In this document: positions 33,613 to 46,282 of the stretch, piece by piece
Numbering within the stretch: the stretch's first letter is position 1
Layout of the letters: each line of letters opens with the position of its first letter
Assembly: GCA_900318685.1 (NCBI GenBank)
Contig: ONLL01000023.1
Span: forward strand, 1-60,463
Direction of reading: 5' to 3'
Length of the DNA: 60,463 nt
Source: an uncultured Prevotellaceae bacterium
Lineage (GTDB): Bacteria > Bacteroidota > Bacteroidia > Bacteroidales > Bacteroidaceae
Position numbers and translations under genes: made by a program
The notes under the pieces: generated by a model
What the model was told of the DNA's origin: nothing
What the model saw: the letters and a program-made list of their open reading frames with translations, nothing else
The model's database searches: none

Positions 33613-36600
33613 TTATCGCAGCAGCACTTTCTCTCCATTGTGAATGTAGAGTCCAGCCTTGGCGGGATGACCGCCGAGACGCTGTCCGTCGACTGTATAC
33701 CACGTGTCGGAGTCGGCAGTGGCCTCATGGATACCATCAATACCCACAGCACCATCGTCGACCACCATACGTAGCTCAGCACCCGAGGTCTCAGACTTCA
33801 GGTAAGCCTTGAAAGAAGGCAGCACGTCGCCCGACTTTGCCTGCACAAACATATTGGTGCCCTCGTTGAGGAGATAGATATCGGACTGGTCCTTGTCAAA
33901 GGTAATCTGCTCGAAGGTGCCAACAAAGGTGCCGGTAGCAGAGGTGCTGCAGCCCTTGATGGCAACATCATCGAGTTGGATGGCGTCGACATCAGGAATG
34001 AAGACATAAGGAACATTGGCCTCGGTACCGTCGACAATAGAAAGACGACGGAAGATGGCCTTATCGCCCTGAATACGGTCAAACATACGGAACGAGCCTG
34101 CTTCAGCAGCCTGCTGAGCCGTGAGAGCGAACGGCAGGTAGAGCGTGGTCGTTTGACCCAGATCGAAGGTGCTGTCCAGCACGACCTTCTTGGCCTGGAA
34201 ATCGTAAGGAGCCATGAAGGACAAGCCACCGTCAAGGAACAGCTTGCTACAACTTCCGTTGACCACAACATTCTCCTCACCACCATCGTCATTGTCATCA
34301 GGCAGGTAGACGAGCGTGTTTTTGCCGAATCCCTTCATAGGACCTTCCTCACGACTGAAGTTGAAGTTCTTCAACTCCGACTGTGACAGGTTGATATAGC
34401 GTATTTTTTGCTTCTCAACCTTGTCAAAGAGATCATTGCCCAGAGCTGTGATGGGCTTCAGTACGGTGGTGCTCTGGGCCATGCGTGCCCTGCTAGCTGC
34501 CACTGGCTGCGTTGTCATCTCGATCACCGAGAGTTCGATGCCATAACCATTCAGTGCAGAAGGAGGCAGCGAGTAGACGGTCACCATATTCTGCACACCA
34601 GCCTGCATGTTGACTGTAGAATTATTGTTGACCATCGATGAGCTGGTAACACCCAGGCTTGACGACTTGACGTGTCCCACCTCACCCTTCCAACGGCGCG
34701 GACCGTTCAGACGGCTGTCGGCAGTATTGTTGGCCAGATAGACGAATACGAGCGTAGGCTCAAGGCAGGAATAGGGCACCTCGGCCTTGCCACTGCCTGT
34801 GAACTCATAAGGTGCTTCGTAGCCGATGCGTATCTTCATCGTGGAGCCTTCCTTAGCCTCATAATTCATCATAATGGTGCCTGTGCCAGCAGGCAGGCGG
34901 AAGACCATACCCCTGAAGGCATTGGCAAACTCGTCGGAGCCAGGAGTGAGCTGGAGGGCAGCATCAACATCAGCCTCGTCCACACCTGTAGTCATCACAA
35001 CGCCGGCAGGAGCTTGACGATCATAGTCGAGACCTATGAACAGAACATTCTTGAGTATGACATTGTTGAGAAGGGTCTCGGAGATGGGGAACTCGTACAT
35101 CTTGATAGTATCGCTAGGAGTATTGCCTGAGCCATCCTCACTGATGATAGGTGCCAGAGGATCAAAATCACTGATGGTCACCATATTTGTGCCGGAAGAC
35201 TCCATACGCAGGCCATACTCATACTTATAATCAGAGGCGAAGCCCTCGATGAAGTTCTTATTGCCCGACTGGTCGATGATAGACAGTGAGCCGGGGTCGT
35301 TTGTGCTTCTCGTAAACGTCAGGGGAGCATCCTCCTTGGACGATGCCAGAGGAGAGAAGGAATTATAAGGATTGTTCATTAGGCGATTCTCGCCCTTCAT
35401 GTTAATAGTCAGCTCACTGAGGTTACTGATGATACGACCCGAGATGACAGCATCGTTGAGTGCAAGGGTGTGATCACCGTCAAACTGCACAGTAGGACGA
35501 CCTTTAGAATCGAATTCATTCCTCACATTGAGACGGTTGAGACTGTTCACCTGTGTGCCTGCAACGATAAGATCATACTCGGCATACGGCTCAACGGCGA
35601 CCAAACCATCACCCTGCTGGGCGAGACCGTTCTTGTATACTACCTCATATCCACTCTGGAACTGATAACCACTGGCGACTCCCCACGACAGATAGCCTGG
35701 TGAGGTTCTGCTTGTGGTGAAGGTCAATGTAGGCATTGTCCGCGAACGGGCTTGGAACAAGTCACCATTAGAATAAATGTTATTACCCCCCACGAGATCC
35801 ACCGTCAGGTCTTCCGTGCTCTCGATACTCCCGCTGAAGACGGCATCCTTGAGTGTCAAAGTCTGGGTAGAAGGATTGTAGCTGACAGTAGGCTGGCTGT
35901 CATTCAGCACATTGTCTTTATTGAACGATGTCACCTGTGTGCCTGCCACCCATACATCATAGTCCTCGATATAGGCAATGACATAGTCGTCACCCATTTG
36001 CTGCAGCGACAGACCGTTGAGATAGGTTGGCGTTATACCGCTGAAGAGCATTTCCTCATCATAGGCGCCCTTGAATGTCAGCATACCAGGATTGTCGTCA
36101 TCAGTTGTGAAAGTCAGCGTGGGCTGAGCTGTCTGGCCCCACATATAGATGAATCCCTCGTACGAAGTGAGCGTACTGCTGCCAATCAGATGAATGGTCA
36201 GGTTGGGCAGGCTACATTCCAAAGCGCCGGCTTCACCACCAAAAGAGGCGTTGTTGAGTGTAAGAATATTGCCTTCAGGATCAAAGCTGATGGTGCCGTC
36301 ACCCAGCACGTCGTCCTTGTTGTTCTCAGTGATATCAACGAAATAGCTATCGCCTTCAGCCGACATGTAGATCGTCACGCCCAGCGGGTTGTCATCTTGA
36401 ACTTCCTGAAACTCAAGGCTGATGGAATAGATACGGAGAGAGTCGAGAGGATATTGGTATCCTCTGTTAACGTCGATTTCCAGTCGGACATTGTTCTGGT
36501 CCACCCAGACCGACTCTGTTGGCATCAGGTTCAGCACAGTGCCATCCTCCTGCACATAGTGCTCGAACTCGGCTAGTGAAGAGTATCCCCCGGTTTCATC

Positions 36601-36930
36601 AGGTGCTGTCAGCGCAACGGTTAAAGGAGATGCATCGTTGCAACGCATCGAAATGCCAGTCAGCTCGCCTGACACGGGAAACTGTGACGTCAACGTCACT
36701 CCACCATAAAAGGCAATTCCATCATAATCAAGAGTAATTTGATCTGTCGTACTCCAATCATTACCTTCTCTAGTACGGCAAATGGTTGTTACGGGCCCTT
36801 GATCGCCAGGGTAGTTTATTTCAGAATAGACAAAGGTCGATGTCACAGTTTGTGCTCCCAGCCATTGAGGCACGAGCAATGCGGCCAGCACTAGCAGGCC
36901 CATTCTCCAAAAGTTTTTACACTGTTTCAT
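33613..36930 (-). CDS. Large secreted protein with repeated beta-helix-like modules, function unknown
   Basis: The 1,105-residue product starts with a signal peptide (MKQCKNFWRMGLLVLAALL). From about residue 170 to 510 there are at least three repeats of a module of the form AGTQVTSFNKDNVLND...TVSYNPSTQTLTLKDAVFSG...LTVDLVGGNNI, also seen as NILTLNNASFGG and HTLALNDAVISG. The rest is less structured, and the end, WYTVDGQRLGGHPAKAGLYI and on, is the short C-terminal tail shared by secreted proteins here. I do not know its function. It begins 23 bp after the STAS gene, so it may be co-transcribed with the phosphatase set. Confidence 0.8.
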   Translation of the reverse strand: MKQCKNFWRMGLLVLAALLVPQWLGAQTVTSTFVYSEINYPGDQGPVTTICRTREGNDWSTTDQITLDYDGIAFYGGVTLTSQFPVSGELTGISMRCNDASPLTVALTAPDETGGYSSLAEFEHYVQEDGTVLNLMPTESVWVDQNNVRLEIDVNRGYQYPLDSLRIYSISLEFQEVQDDNPLGVTIYMSAEGDSYFVDITENNKDDVLGDGTISFDPEGNILTLNNASFGGEAGALECSLPNLTIHLIGSSTLTSYEGFIYMWGQTAQPTLTFTTDDDNPGMLTFKGAYDEEMLFSGITPTYLNGLSLQQMGDDYVIAYIEDYDVWVAGTQVTSFNKDNVLNDSQPTVSYNPSTQTLTLKDAVFSGSIESTEDLTVDLVGGNNIYSNGDLFQARSRTMPTLTFTTSRTSPGYLSWGVASGYQFQSGYEVVYKNGLAQQGDGLVAVEPYAEYDLIVAGTQVNSLNRLNVRNEFDSKGRPTVQFDGDHTLALNDAVISGRIISNLSELTINMKGENRLMNNPYNSFSPLASSKEDAPLTFTRSTNDPGSLSIIDQSGNKNFIEGFASDYKYEYGLRMESSGTNMVTISDFDPLAPIISEDGSGNTPSDTIKMYEFPISETLLNNVILKNVLFIGLDYDRQAPAGVVMTTGVDEADVDAALQLTPGSDEFANAFRGMVFRLPAGTGTIMMNYEAKEGSTMKIRIGYEAPYEFTGSGKAEVPYSCLEPTLVFVYLANNTADSRLNGPRRWKGEVGHVKSSSLGVTSSSMVNNNSTVNMQAGVQNMVTVYSLPPSALNGYGIELSVIEMTTQPVAASRARMAQSTTVLKPITALGNDLFDKVEKQKIRYINLSQSELKNFNFSREEGPMKGFGKNTLVYLPDDNDDGGEENVVVNGSCSKLFLDGGLSFMAPYDFQAKKVVLDSTFDLGQTTTLYLPFALTAQQAAEAGSFRMFDRIQGDKAIFRRLSIVDGTEANVPYVFIPDVDAIQLDDVAIKGCSTSATGTFVGTFEQITFDKDQSDIYLLNEGTNMFVQAKSGDVLPSFKAYLKSETSGAELRMVVDDGAVGIDGIHEATADSDTWYTVDGQRLGGHPAKAGLYIHNGEKVLLR

Positions 36931-36953
36931 AATCTATCTTTTTAATTGTTTGT

Positions 36954-37265
36954 TCAGTCTTTCTTCTGCTCTACTGTCATAAACTTGGTGAAGCCCGTCA
37001 TGGCCAGCACCTTATAGATGTCGGGGTTGACGTTGGTCATCTTGAACTTCCCCTTCTTCATCATCACCGCCCGCATAGTCTTCTGAATAATGCGCAGTCC
37101 CGAGCTGGCCATATACACCAACTCCGTGCAGTCCATCTCGAGATTGATGCCGGGCTGAGTGAGCACAGGCTCGATGTCCTTTTCAAACTGCGGAGCGTTC
37201 ATCGTGTCGATGCGCTTGTCTGTCTTGATGATGGTCTTGCCATCTTCCTGAATGATTTGTGTCAT
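36954..37265 (-). CDS. STAS-domain anti-anti-sigma factor-like protein
   Basis: A 103-residue STAS domain with LVYMASSGLRIIQKTM, where the second Ser is the likely phosphorylation site, and KVLAMTGFTKFM in the last helix. In partner-switching systems such a protein is phosphorylated by an RsbW-type kinase and reset by an SpoIIE-type phosphatase; both are encoded directly upstream. The final output partner is not visible; no sigma factor gene is adjacent. Confidence 0.9.
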   Translation of the reverse strand: MTQIIQEDGKTIIKTDKRIDTMNAPQFEKDIEPVLTQPGINLEMDCTELVYMASSGLRIIQKTMRAVMMKKGKFKMTNVNPDIYKVLAMTGFTKFMTVEQKKD

Positions 37266-37283
37266 CTTCGTATCTGTTGATTT

Positions 37284-37694
37284 TTATTTGATTTCCTTTT
37301 TCATTGTCAGTAGGTTCTTACCTTCCAGGCGCTGATAACTTACCTCGTTCATGATGTTCTTCACGATAAAGATGCCCATACCACCAAGATTGCGCTCAGC
37401 GGGGTTGGCACTCATGTCAGCAATTTTACGCAGTGTAGGGTCGAAGGCACGGCCCTGGTCACTCAGCATGAAGGTTAGCTCACGTCCGTCGCACTCAGCC
37501 AAGAGGCCGATGGTAGTGGCCGAGCCTTCGGGATAGGCATAGCTGATAATGTTGACCACCATCTCCTCCAGCACCAGATTCAGATTCATCTGCAGCTCCG
37601 AGCTAAGGTGCAACTCCTCGCTGATATCATCGACGAAAGCGGTAAGCCGTTTCAGCTCGTCGAGACGGTTTTTGAGCTGTATCTCCTTTCTCAT
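37284..37694 (-). CDS. RsbW-like ATP-binding serine kinase (HATPase_c)
   Basis: A 136-residue GHKL ATPase. The N-box is NLVLEEMVVNIISYAYPEG, the G1 box is LSDQGRAFDP, and the G2 box is NLGGMGIFIVKNIMNEVSY. The ATG at 37694 overlaps the stop of the phosphatase gene by 4 nt; the open frame extends 13 codons further but the domain does not. The product should phosphorylate the STAS protein and hold or release its target. Confidence 0.9.
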   Translation of the reverse strand: MRKEIQLKNRLDELKRLTAFVDDISEELHLSSELQMNLNLVLEEMVVNIISYAYPEGSATTIGLLAECDGRELTFMLSDQGRAFDPTLRKIADMSANPAERNLGGMGIFIVKNIMNEVSYQRLEGKNLLTMKKEIK

Positions 37695-39832
37695 GACGTT
37701 GCTTTTTGTTGGTTGTTTTTCACCACGACGCACATCATGGTCAGGTCATCACTAGGTTCAGCACCAGCTACGTGACGCTCCACTTCCTTGGACATACGCT
37801 CGATTAGTTGCTGAGCTCCCTCGAAGGAGGTGTCGGCAATGAACTGTAGCAGATGGTCGTCGCCGAACTGCTCCTGCTGGGCATTCTCAGCTTCGTTCAG
37901 TCCGTCGGTATAGATAAACAGCGGTTTGCCACTGATATCGTCAAGCTGTTCGCCCACATACTCCAGTCCAGGCCACAGGCCAATGGGTGCGTTGGGCTCC
38001 ATCTCCATGAACTGTCCGTCGACAACAGGAGGGTTGTGTCCGGCATTGCAGAAATCAAGGTGGCCTGTCGTGAGGTCTACCAGTCCGATAAACATGGTGA
38101 CAAACATTCCTTGCTCATTGTCTTCAGCCAACTCATCATTCAGGCGGGTAGCTATCTCCGCCGTAGGTAGCTGCTGCTTGGCCAAGGTATGGAATAGCCT
38201 GGTAGCTTGGGCCATGAAAAGTGATGCCGGAACCCCCTTGCCACTAACATCGCCCACACAGAAGTAGAGCTTATCTCCCTCAAGCAGATAGCTGTAGAGA
38301 TCGCCGCCCACCTCCTTGGCAGGTGTCATCGAGGCATAGAGGTCGAGGTCATCACGCTCAGGGAACATGCTTGGAACCATCGACTTCTGGATGTCGCGAG
38401 CGATACGCAGTTCACTTTCAATACGCTCTTTAGCTGCCGTTGTCTCCTCGATGACCTTATTGGCAGCCTGAAGGTCGGCGTAGGCCTGTTGCAGTTCAGT
38501 ATGTGCTTGTTTCAGCTTGCGAGCCGCCCTGATGCGGAAGAAGAGGAATACTGCCAGCGACAATACAATGAGCGAGACAACAATGATGAAAAAGCGGAAC
38601 TGGTCGCGCTCTTTCTCCATCTGCAGACGTTCCTGCTCCATCTCCAGCTCACTCACCTGGAAGATGGTGTTCATCTCAGTCAGCTGTCCCTTCGTCTCCT
38701 GAGCGTTGACCGAGTCATTGAACAGATACATCTCCCGATAGAGATTTGCAGCCTCTTCGTAGCGGCGCTCCAGTTGCAGAGCCTCCGCACGCTGCTGCAT
38801 GAGCATGATTGTCACAGACTTGTCGCTGCCGCCCTCCATCAGGTCACCGAAACGGCTGTTATAACCCAAGGACTCGGCAGGGCGTCCCTGCTGCAGTCGC
38901 AGCTGTGCCATATAGAAGAGCCACTTGCCTCCACGGCTCTCATCGGCCATCATGTGAGTACGAGCCTGCGTCAAGGCCTCGTCAGCTTGGGGCAGTTTTC
39001 CCTGTCCCAAGGCAGCCTGCGCACACGCCAGATAGTAGTACGACAGATACATGTCGCCTTGTGGTGTACCTTCCCAATTGTTTTCTTTGAGGAATGGAAT
39101 CAGAAAACTATCCCATTTCTTCGTCAGGTCCTCCAGTTTGTCGTAGGCCTTCATGTCGTTCAGTGCATCACCATACCATTGGTAAACTGTTGGTAGCAGC
39201 GACGGCACAGGATGTATCGCATCGAGTGTAGCCAGCGACTTCTCATAGCTGCTGATGCTCTCGTCAAAGTTGCGTAGGTTGGCGTAAGCCGTACCCATGA
39301 TGCAATATGCCAGACCCATGCCATACTGGCTGTTGCGGCTGACAGCATCGTCGAACATCGCCTGCGTCTCGTTCAGTCCAAGCTTGTTCTGATGGAGGAA
39401 AAGGTAGGTGTTGGCGATGTGCGCCCACATCTCGTAATAAGTCTCCCAATTCTGACTGGCCTTCACCGTCTCAAGGTCTCGCCTGACAACCGTGAACACC
39501 GAGTCATTCATATCGTTGTTATAGAAAAAAGCCGCACGTTCTGCAAGCACGTCGATCTCTACATCCTTCAGTCCCTGGCGCCGTGTCTCAGCCAGATATT
39601 CATTGATACAGCGCAACTGGTAGTCCAAATCATCGGAGTCGAGACTGCAGTAATAGAGCTGCTCAAGGGCAGCCACACGTTCCCTGCCTTGTAACTGAGG
39701 CAACTGGCGACGCAGCGCCTCGCAGTCGTCAGCGATCACGCTTATCGTTCCCAACCCCATCAATAGCAGGCCGAGCAATAGCATCCGTATGGTTCGCAAC
39801 CTTCTTGCCAGCATAAGATTCTTTCGCCTCAT
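37691..39832 (-). CDS. Membrane-linked SpoIIE-type PP2C phosphatase with TPR-like sensor region
   Basis: About 713 residues: a signal or anchor helix (RTIRMLLLGLLLMGLG), then helical repeats of tetratricopeptide type (~50-400), a membrane helix (FFIIVVSLIVLSLAVFLFF), a coiled-coil linker, and the SpoIIE domain (~490-710). The last shows ASMTPAKEVGGDLYSYL, GDVSGKGVPASLFMA and YTDGLNEAENAQQEQFG with the metal-binding Asp residues. It would sense a signal outside the cytoplasm and dephosphorylate the STAS protein. I start it at 39832 (MRRKNLMLARR), since a TATCTTTG promoter lies ~14 nt before; a start at 39814 is possible. Confidence 0.9.
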   Translation of the reverse strand: MRRKNLMLARRLRTIRMLLLGLLLMGLGTISVIADDCEALRRQLPQLQGRERVAALEQLYYCSLDSDDLDYQLRCINEYLAETRRQGLKDVEIDVLAERAAFFYNNDMNDSVFTVVRRDLETVKASQNWETYYEMWAHIANTYLFLHQNKLGLNETQAMFDDAVSRNSQYGMGLAYCIMGTAYANLRNFDESISSYEKSLATLDAIHPVPSLLPTVYQWYGDALNDMKAYDKLEDLTKKWDSFLIPFLKENNWEGTPQGDMYLSYYYLACAQAALGQGKLPQADEALTQARTHMMADESRGGKWLFYMAQLRLQQGRPAESLGYNSRFGDLMEGGSDKSVTIMLMQQRAEALQLERRYEEAANLYREMYLFNDSVNAQETKGQLTEMNTIFQVSELEMEQERLQMEKERDQFRFFIIVVSLIVLSLAVFLFFRIRAARKLKQAHTELQQAYADLQAANKVIEETTAAKERIESELRIARDIQKSMVPSMFPERDDLDLYASMTPAKEVGGDLYSYLLEGDKLYFCVGDVSGKGVPASLFMAQATRLFHTLAKQQLPTAEIATRLNDELAEDNEQGMFVTMFIGLVDLTTGHLDFCNAGHNPPVVDGQFMEMEPNAPIGLWPGLEYVGEQLDDISGKPLFIYTDGLNEAENAQQEQFGDDHLLQFIADTSFEGAQQLIERMSKEVERHVAGAEPSDDLTMMCVVVKNNQQKATS

Positions 39833-39845
39833 CTCAATTTGGTTG

Positions 39846-39936
39846 CAAAGATAAGCAAAAATCCCTATTCCTCCAAATGAATAATAGAAAAACTTCATGA
39901 TGATTCTTGCCGTTTAAGGATTTTTTCGTACCTTTG
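39846..39936. promoter_or_regulatory. Divergent promoters for the phosphatase and GH89 genes
   Basis: On the - strand TATCTTTG at 39853-39846 faces the phosphatase gene. On the + strand TACCTTTG at 39929-39936 faces the GH89 gene, 34 nt before its ATG. The ~75 bp between them hold no other clear motif. Confidence 0.6.
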
Positions 39937-39970
39937 CATTCGAAACATATAATCACCTTTGACCTACAAC

Positions 39971-42259
39971 ATGAAACGACTCCTACTATCCCTCTTCTGG
40001 CTGGCGGCTTTGCAATTGCTGCACGCCACTCCCATCGACGGTCTCCTGGAGCGCATCGACCCAGGAGCATCAAAGAAATTCAAAATTGAAAAAGTAAACA
40101 GCGCCACCGATTTCTTTGAGCTCGACCAGGCAGGGCGAAGAGTAGTGGTGCGAGGCAACACATGGGTGAACATAGGCGTTGGTCTGAACTGGTATCTGAA
40201 GTATTATGCAGGCATACACCTCTCCTGGAACCAGATGAAGACCAAGCTGCCCGAGGTGCTGCCTGCTGTGACAACTCCTGAGCGCCACGAGACCAACCTC
40301 ACCTTGCGCTATGACTTCAACTATTGCACCTTCAGCTATTCCATGGCTTTCTGGGACTGGCAACGGTGGCAACAGGAAATCGACTGGATGGTGCTTCATG
40401 GCGTGAATATGCCCCTTGCCATCGTGGGTGAAGAGTGTGTATGGCGCAACATGCTGTTGAAACTTGGATATTCAGAGGAGGAGATTGGCAAGTTCATTGC
40501 AGGTCCGGCATTCCTTGCATGGTGGGCAATGAACAATCTCGAGGGTTGGGGAGGTCCCCTACCCCTCTCATGGTATGCAAGACAGGAGCAACTGCAGAAG
40601 CAGATACTGAATCGTATGAAGGAACTGGACATGCACCCCGTGCTGCCTGGCTACTGCGGCATGGTGCCACACGACGCTCGCCAGCGGCTGGGGCTGAATG
40701 TCAGCGACGCAGGGCTCTGGAACGGTTTCCAGCGGCCTGCCAACTTGAATCCTACAGACGGGCGTTTCGATGAGATTGCAGCCCTCTATTACGACGAGCT
40801 GACCCGACTCTTCGGCAAGGCCGATTACTACTCGATGGATCCCTTCCATGAGAGTGCAGATGATGCCTCGATTGACTATGCAGAAGCAGGACGCAAGCTG
40901 ATGGCCGCCATGAAACGAGCTAATCCCAAGGCAGTGTGGGTGGTACAGGGATGGACCGAGAATCCCCGCCCTGCCATGACCGAACCGATGAAGGCAGGTG
41001 ACTTGCTCGTGCTTGACCTCTTTTCAGAGTGCCGCCCCATGTTTGGAGTTCCCAGTATCTGGTGCAGGCCGGAAGGCTACGGGCAGCATCACTGGCTGTT
41101 CTGCCTGCTCGAGAATTTCGGAGCCAACGTCGGTCTGCACGGACGAATGGATCAGTTGCTTAACAACTTCTATCCCCCAAAATCTCAACTCTCAAACCTC
41201 AAATCTCAACTCTCAAACCTAAAAGGTATCGGTTTCACGATGGAAGGATCGGAAAATAATCCCATCATGTTCGAACTGATGAGCGAGCTGCCCTGGCGAG
41301 AGGAGAAGTTCACGAAGGAGGAGTGGGTGCGCTCCTATGTAAAGGCACGCTACGGCACCGACGACGAGCAGCTGCAGCAGGCATGGCAGCTGCTCGCCCA
41401 GACCATCTACAACTGCCCCGTCGGCAACAACCAGCAGGGTCCTCACGAAAGCATCTTCTGCGGACGGCCCTCGCTGAACAACTTCCAGGCCTCAAGCTGG
41501 TCGAAGATGAAGAACTACTACGACCCGCAGTCGACGCTCCGCGCCGCCCGTCTCTTCTTAGAGGGATGCAACCATACAACCAACAGCGCGGAAGCAAATT
41601 CTTCACTCTTCACTCTTCACTCTTCACTTCCAAACAACCTCGAGTACGACCTCGTAGACATCACCCGCCAGGCAATGGCCGACCAAGCCCGTATCCAATA
41701 CCAACACACCATCGCCGACTATAAGGCTTTCGACCTGGAGGCTTTCAAAAAAGATAGTCAGCGATTCCTGGAGATGCTTCTTCTGCAGGATGAGCTATTG
41801 GGCACCAGACGGGAGTTCCGCTTGGGGCACTGGACACAAGCAGCCATCAACTGCGGAGAAACCCCTGCTGAGAAGTCATTATATGAATGGAACGCACGCG
41901 TACAAATCACAACATGGGGCAACCGCTACTGCGCTGATACAGGAGGACTGCGCGACTATGCTCACAAAGAGTGGCAGGGACTGCTACGTGACTTCTACTA
42001 TGTGCGATGGAAAACCTACTTCGATGCCCTGTTGGCACAAATGGAAGCGCAGACTCGTCCACAGCCTGAGCTGCTGGGCGCTGGTCCCAATGCCAACAAG
42101 ACCGCCTCGGAGCTCTTCGCCCTCGCATTGCCACAGGAGGTAAAAATCGACTGGTATGCCATCGAAGAGCCCTGGACCCTGCAGAAGAATGCGTACACGG
42201 CCGAGCCTGAGGGCGATGTCGTGGAGGTGGTTCGAAAAGTACTAGAGTTTTTGAAATAA
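39971..42259 (+). CDS. Alpha-N-acetylglucosaminidase (GH89, NAGLU-like) with two in-frame 7-bp arrays
   Basis: The 762-residue product has a signal peptide (MKRLLLSLFWLAALQLLHA) and follows the GH89 layout: a small N-terminal domain, a (beta/alpha)8 barrel and a helical C-terminal domain. Probable catalytic residues are Glu294 in YSMDPFHESADD (acid/base) and Glu425 in GFTMEGSENNPIMFELMSEL (nucleophile), by comparison with human NAGLU. It should release terminal alpha-N-acetylglucosamine from glycans. Residues ~404-417 (SQLSNLK twice) and ~540-553 (AEANSSLFTLHSSL) are array-encoded inserts that family members lack; the first is only a few residues before the nucleophile loop. Heads a likely operon with GH2 and an acetyltransferase. 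Confidence 0.92.
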   Translation: MKRLLLSLFWLAALQLLHATPIDGLLERIDPGASKKFKIEKVNSATDFFELDQAGRRVVVRGNTWVNIGVGLNWYLKYYAGIHLSWNQMKTKLPEVLPAVTTPERHETNLTLRYDFNYCTFSYSMAFWDWQRWQQEIDWMVLHGVNMPLAIVGEECVWRNMLLKLGYSEEEIGKFIAGPAFLAWWAMNNLEGWGGPLPLSWYARQEQLQKQILNRMKELDMHPVLPGYCGMVPHDARQRLGLNVSDAGLWNGFQRPANLNPTDGRFDEIAALYYDELTRLFGKADYYSMDPFHESADDASIDYAEAGRKLMAAMKRANPKAVWVVQGWTENPRPAMTEPMKAGDLLVLDLFSECRPMFGVPSIWCRPEGYGQHHWLFCLLENFGANVGLHGRMDQLLNNFYPPKSQLSNLKSQLSNLKGIGFTMEGSENNPIMFELMSELPWREEKFTKEEWVRSYVKARYGTDDEQLQQAWQLLAQTIYNCPVGNNQQGPHESIFCGRPSLNNFQASSWSKMKNYYDPQSTLRAARLFLEGCNHTTNSAEANSSLFTLHSSLPNNLEYDLVDITRQAMADQARIQYQHTIADYKAFDLEAFKKDSQRFLEMLLLQDELLGTRREFRLGHWTQAAINCGETPAEKSLYEWNARVQITTWGNRYCADTGGLRDYAHKEWQGLLRDFYYVRWKTYFDALLAQMEAQTRPQPELLGAGPNANKTASELFALALPQEVKIDWYAIEEPWTLQKNAYTAEPEGDVVEVVRKVLEFLK
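41181..41222 (+). repeat. In-frame 7-bp array in the GH89 gene (first)
   Basis: Six 7-bp steps (AATCTCA, ACTCTCA, AACCTCA, then the same three with AACCTAA last) total 42 nt, or 14 codons, read as SQLSNLK twice. A pattern of three units has itself been doubled. No GCGGAAGCAAA leader is present here. Confidence 0.85.
41588..41631 (+). repeat. In-frame 7-bp array in the GH89 gene (second), with leader
   Basis: GCGGAAGCAAA (41588-41598) is followed by TTCTTCA and three CTCTTCA units, then CTTCC. Leader plus four units is 39 nt, the same as in pheT, although the unit sequence is different (CTCTTCA here, CTCTCAA there). Confidence 0.88.
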
Positions 42260-42270
42260 GGAAAAAATAG

Positions 42271-46278
<4,008 letters not shown>

Positions 46279-46282
46279 TATT

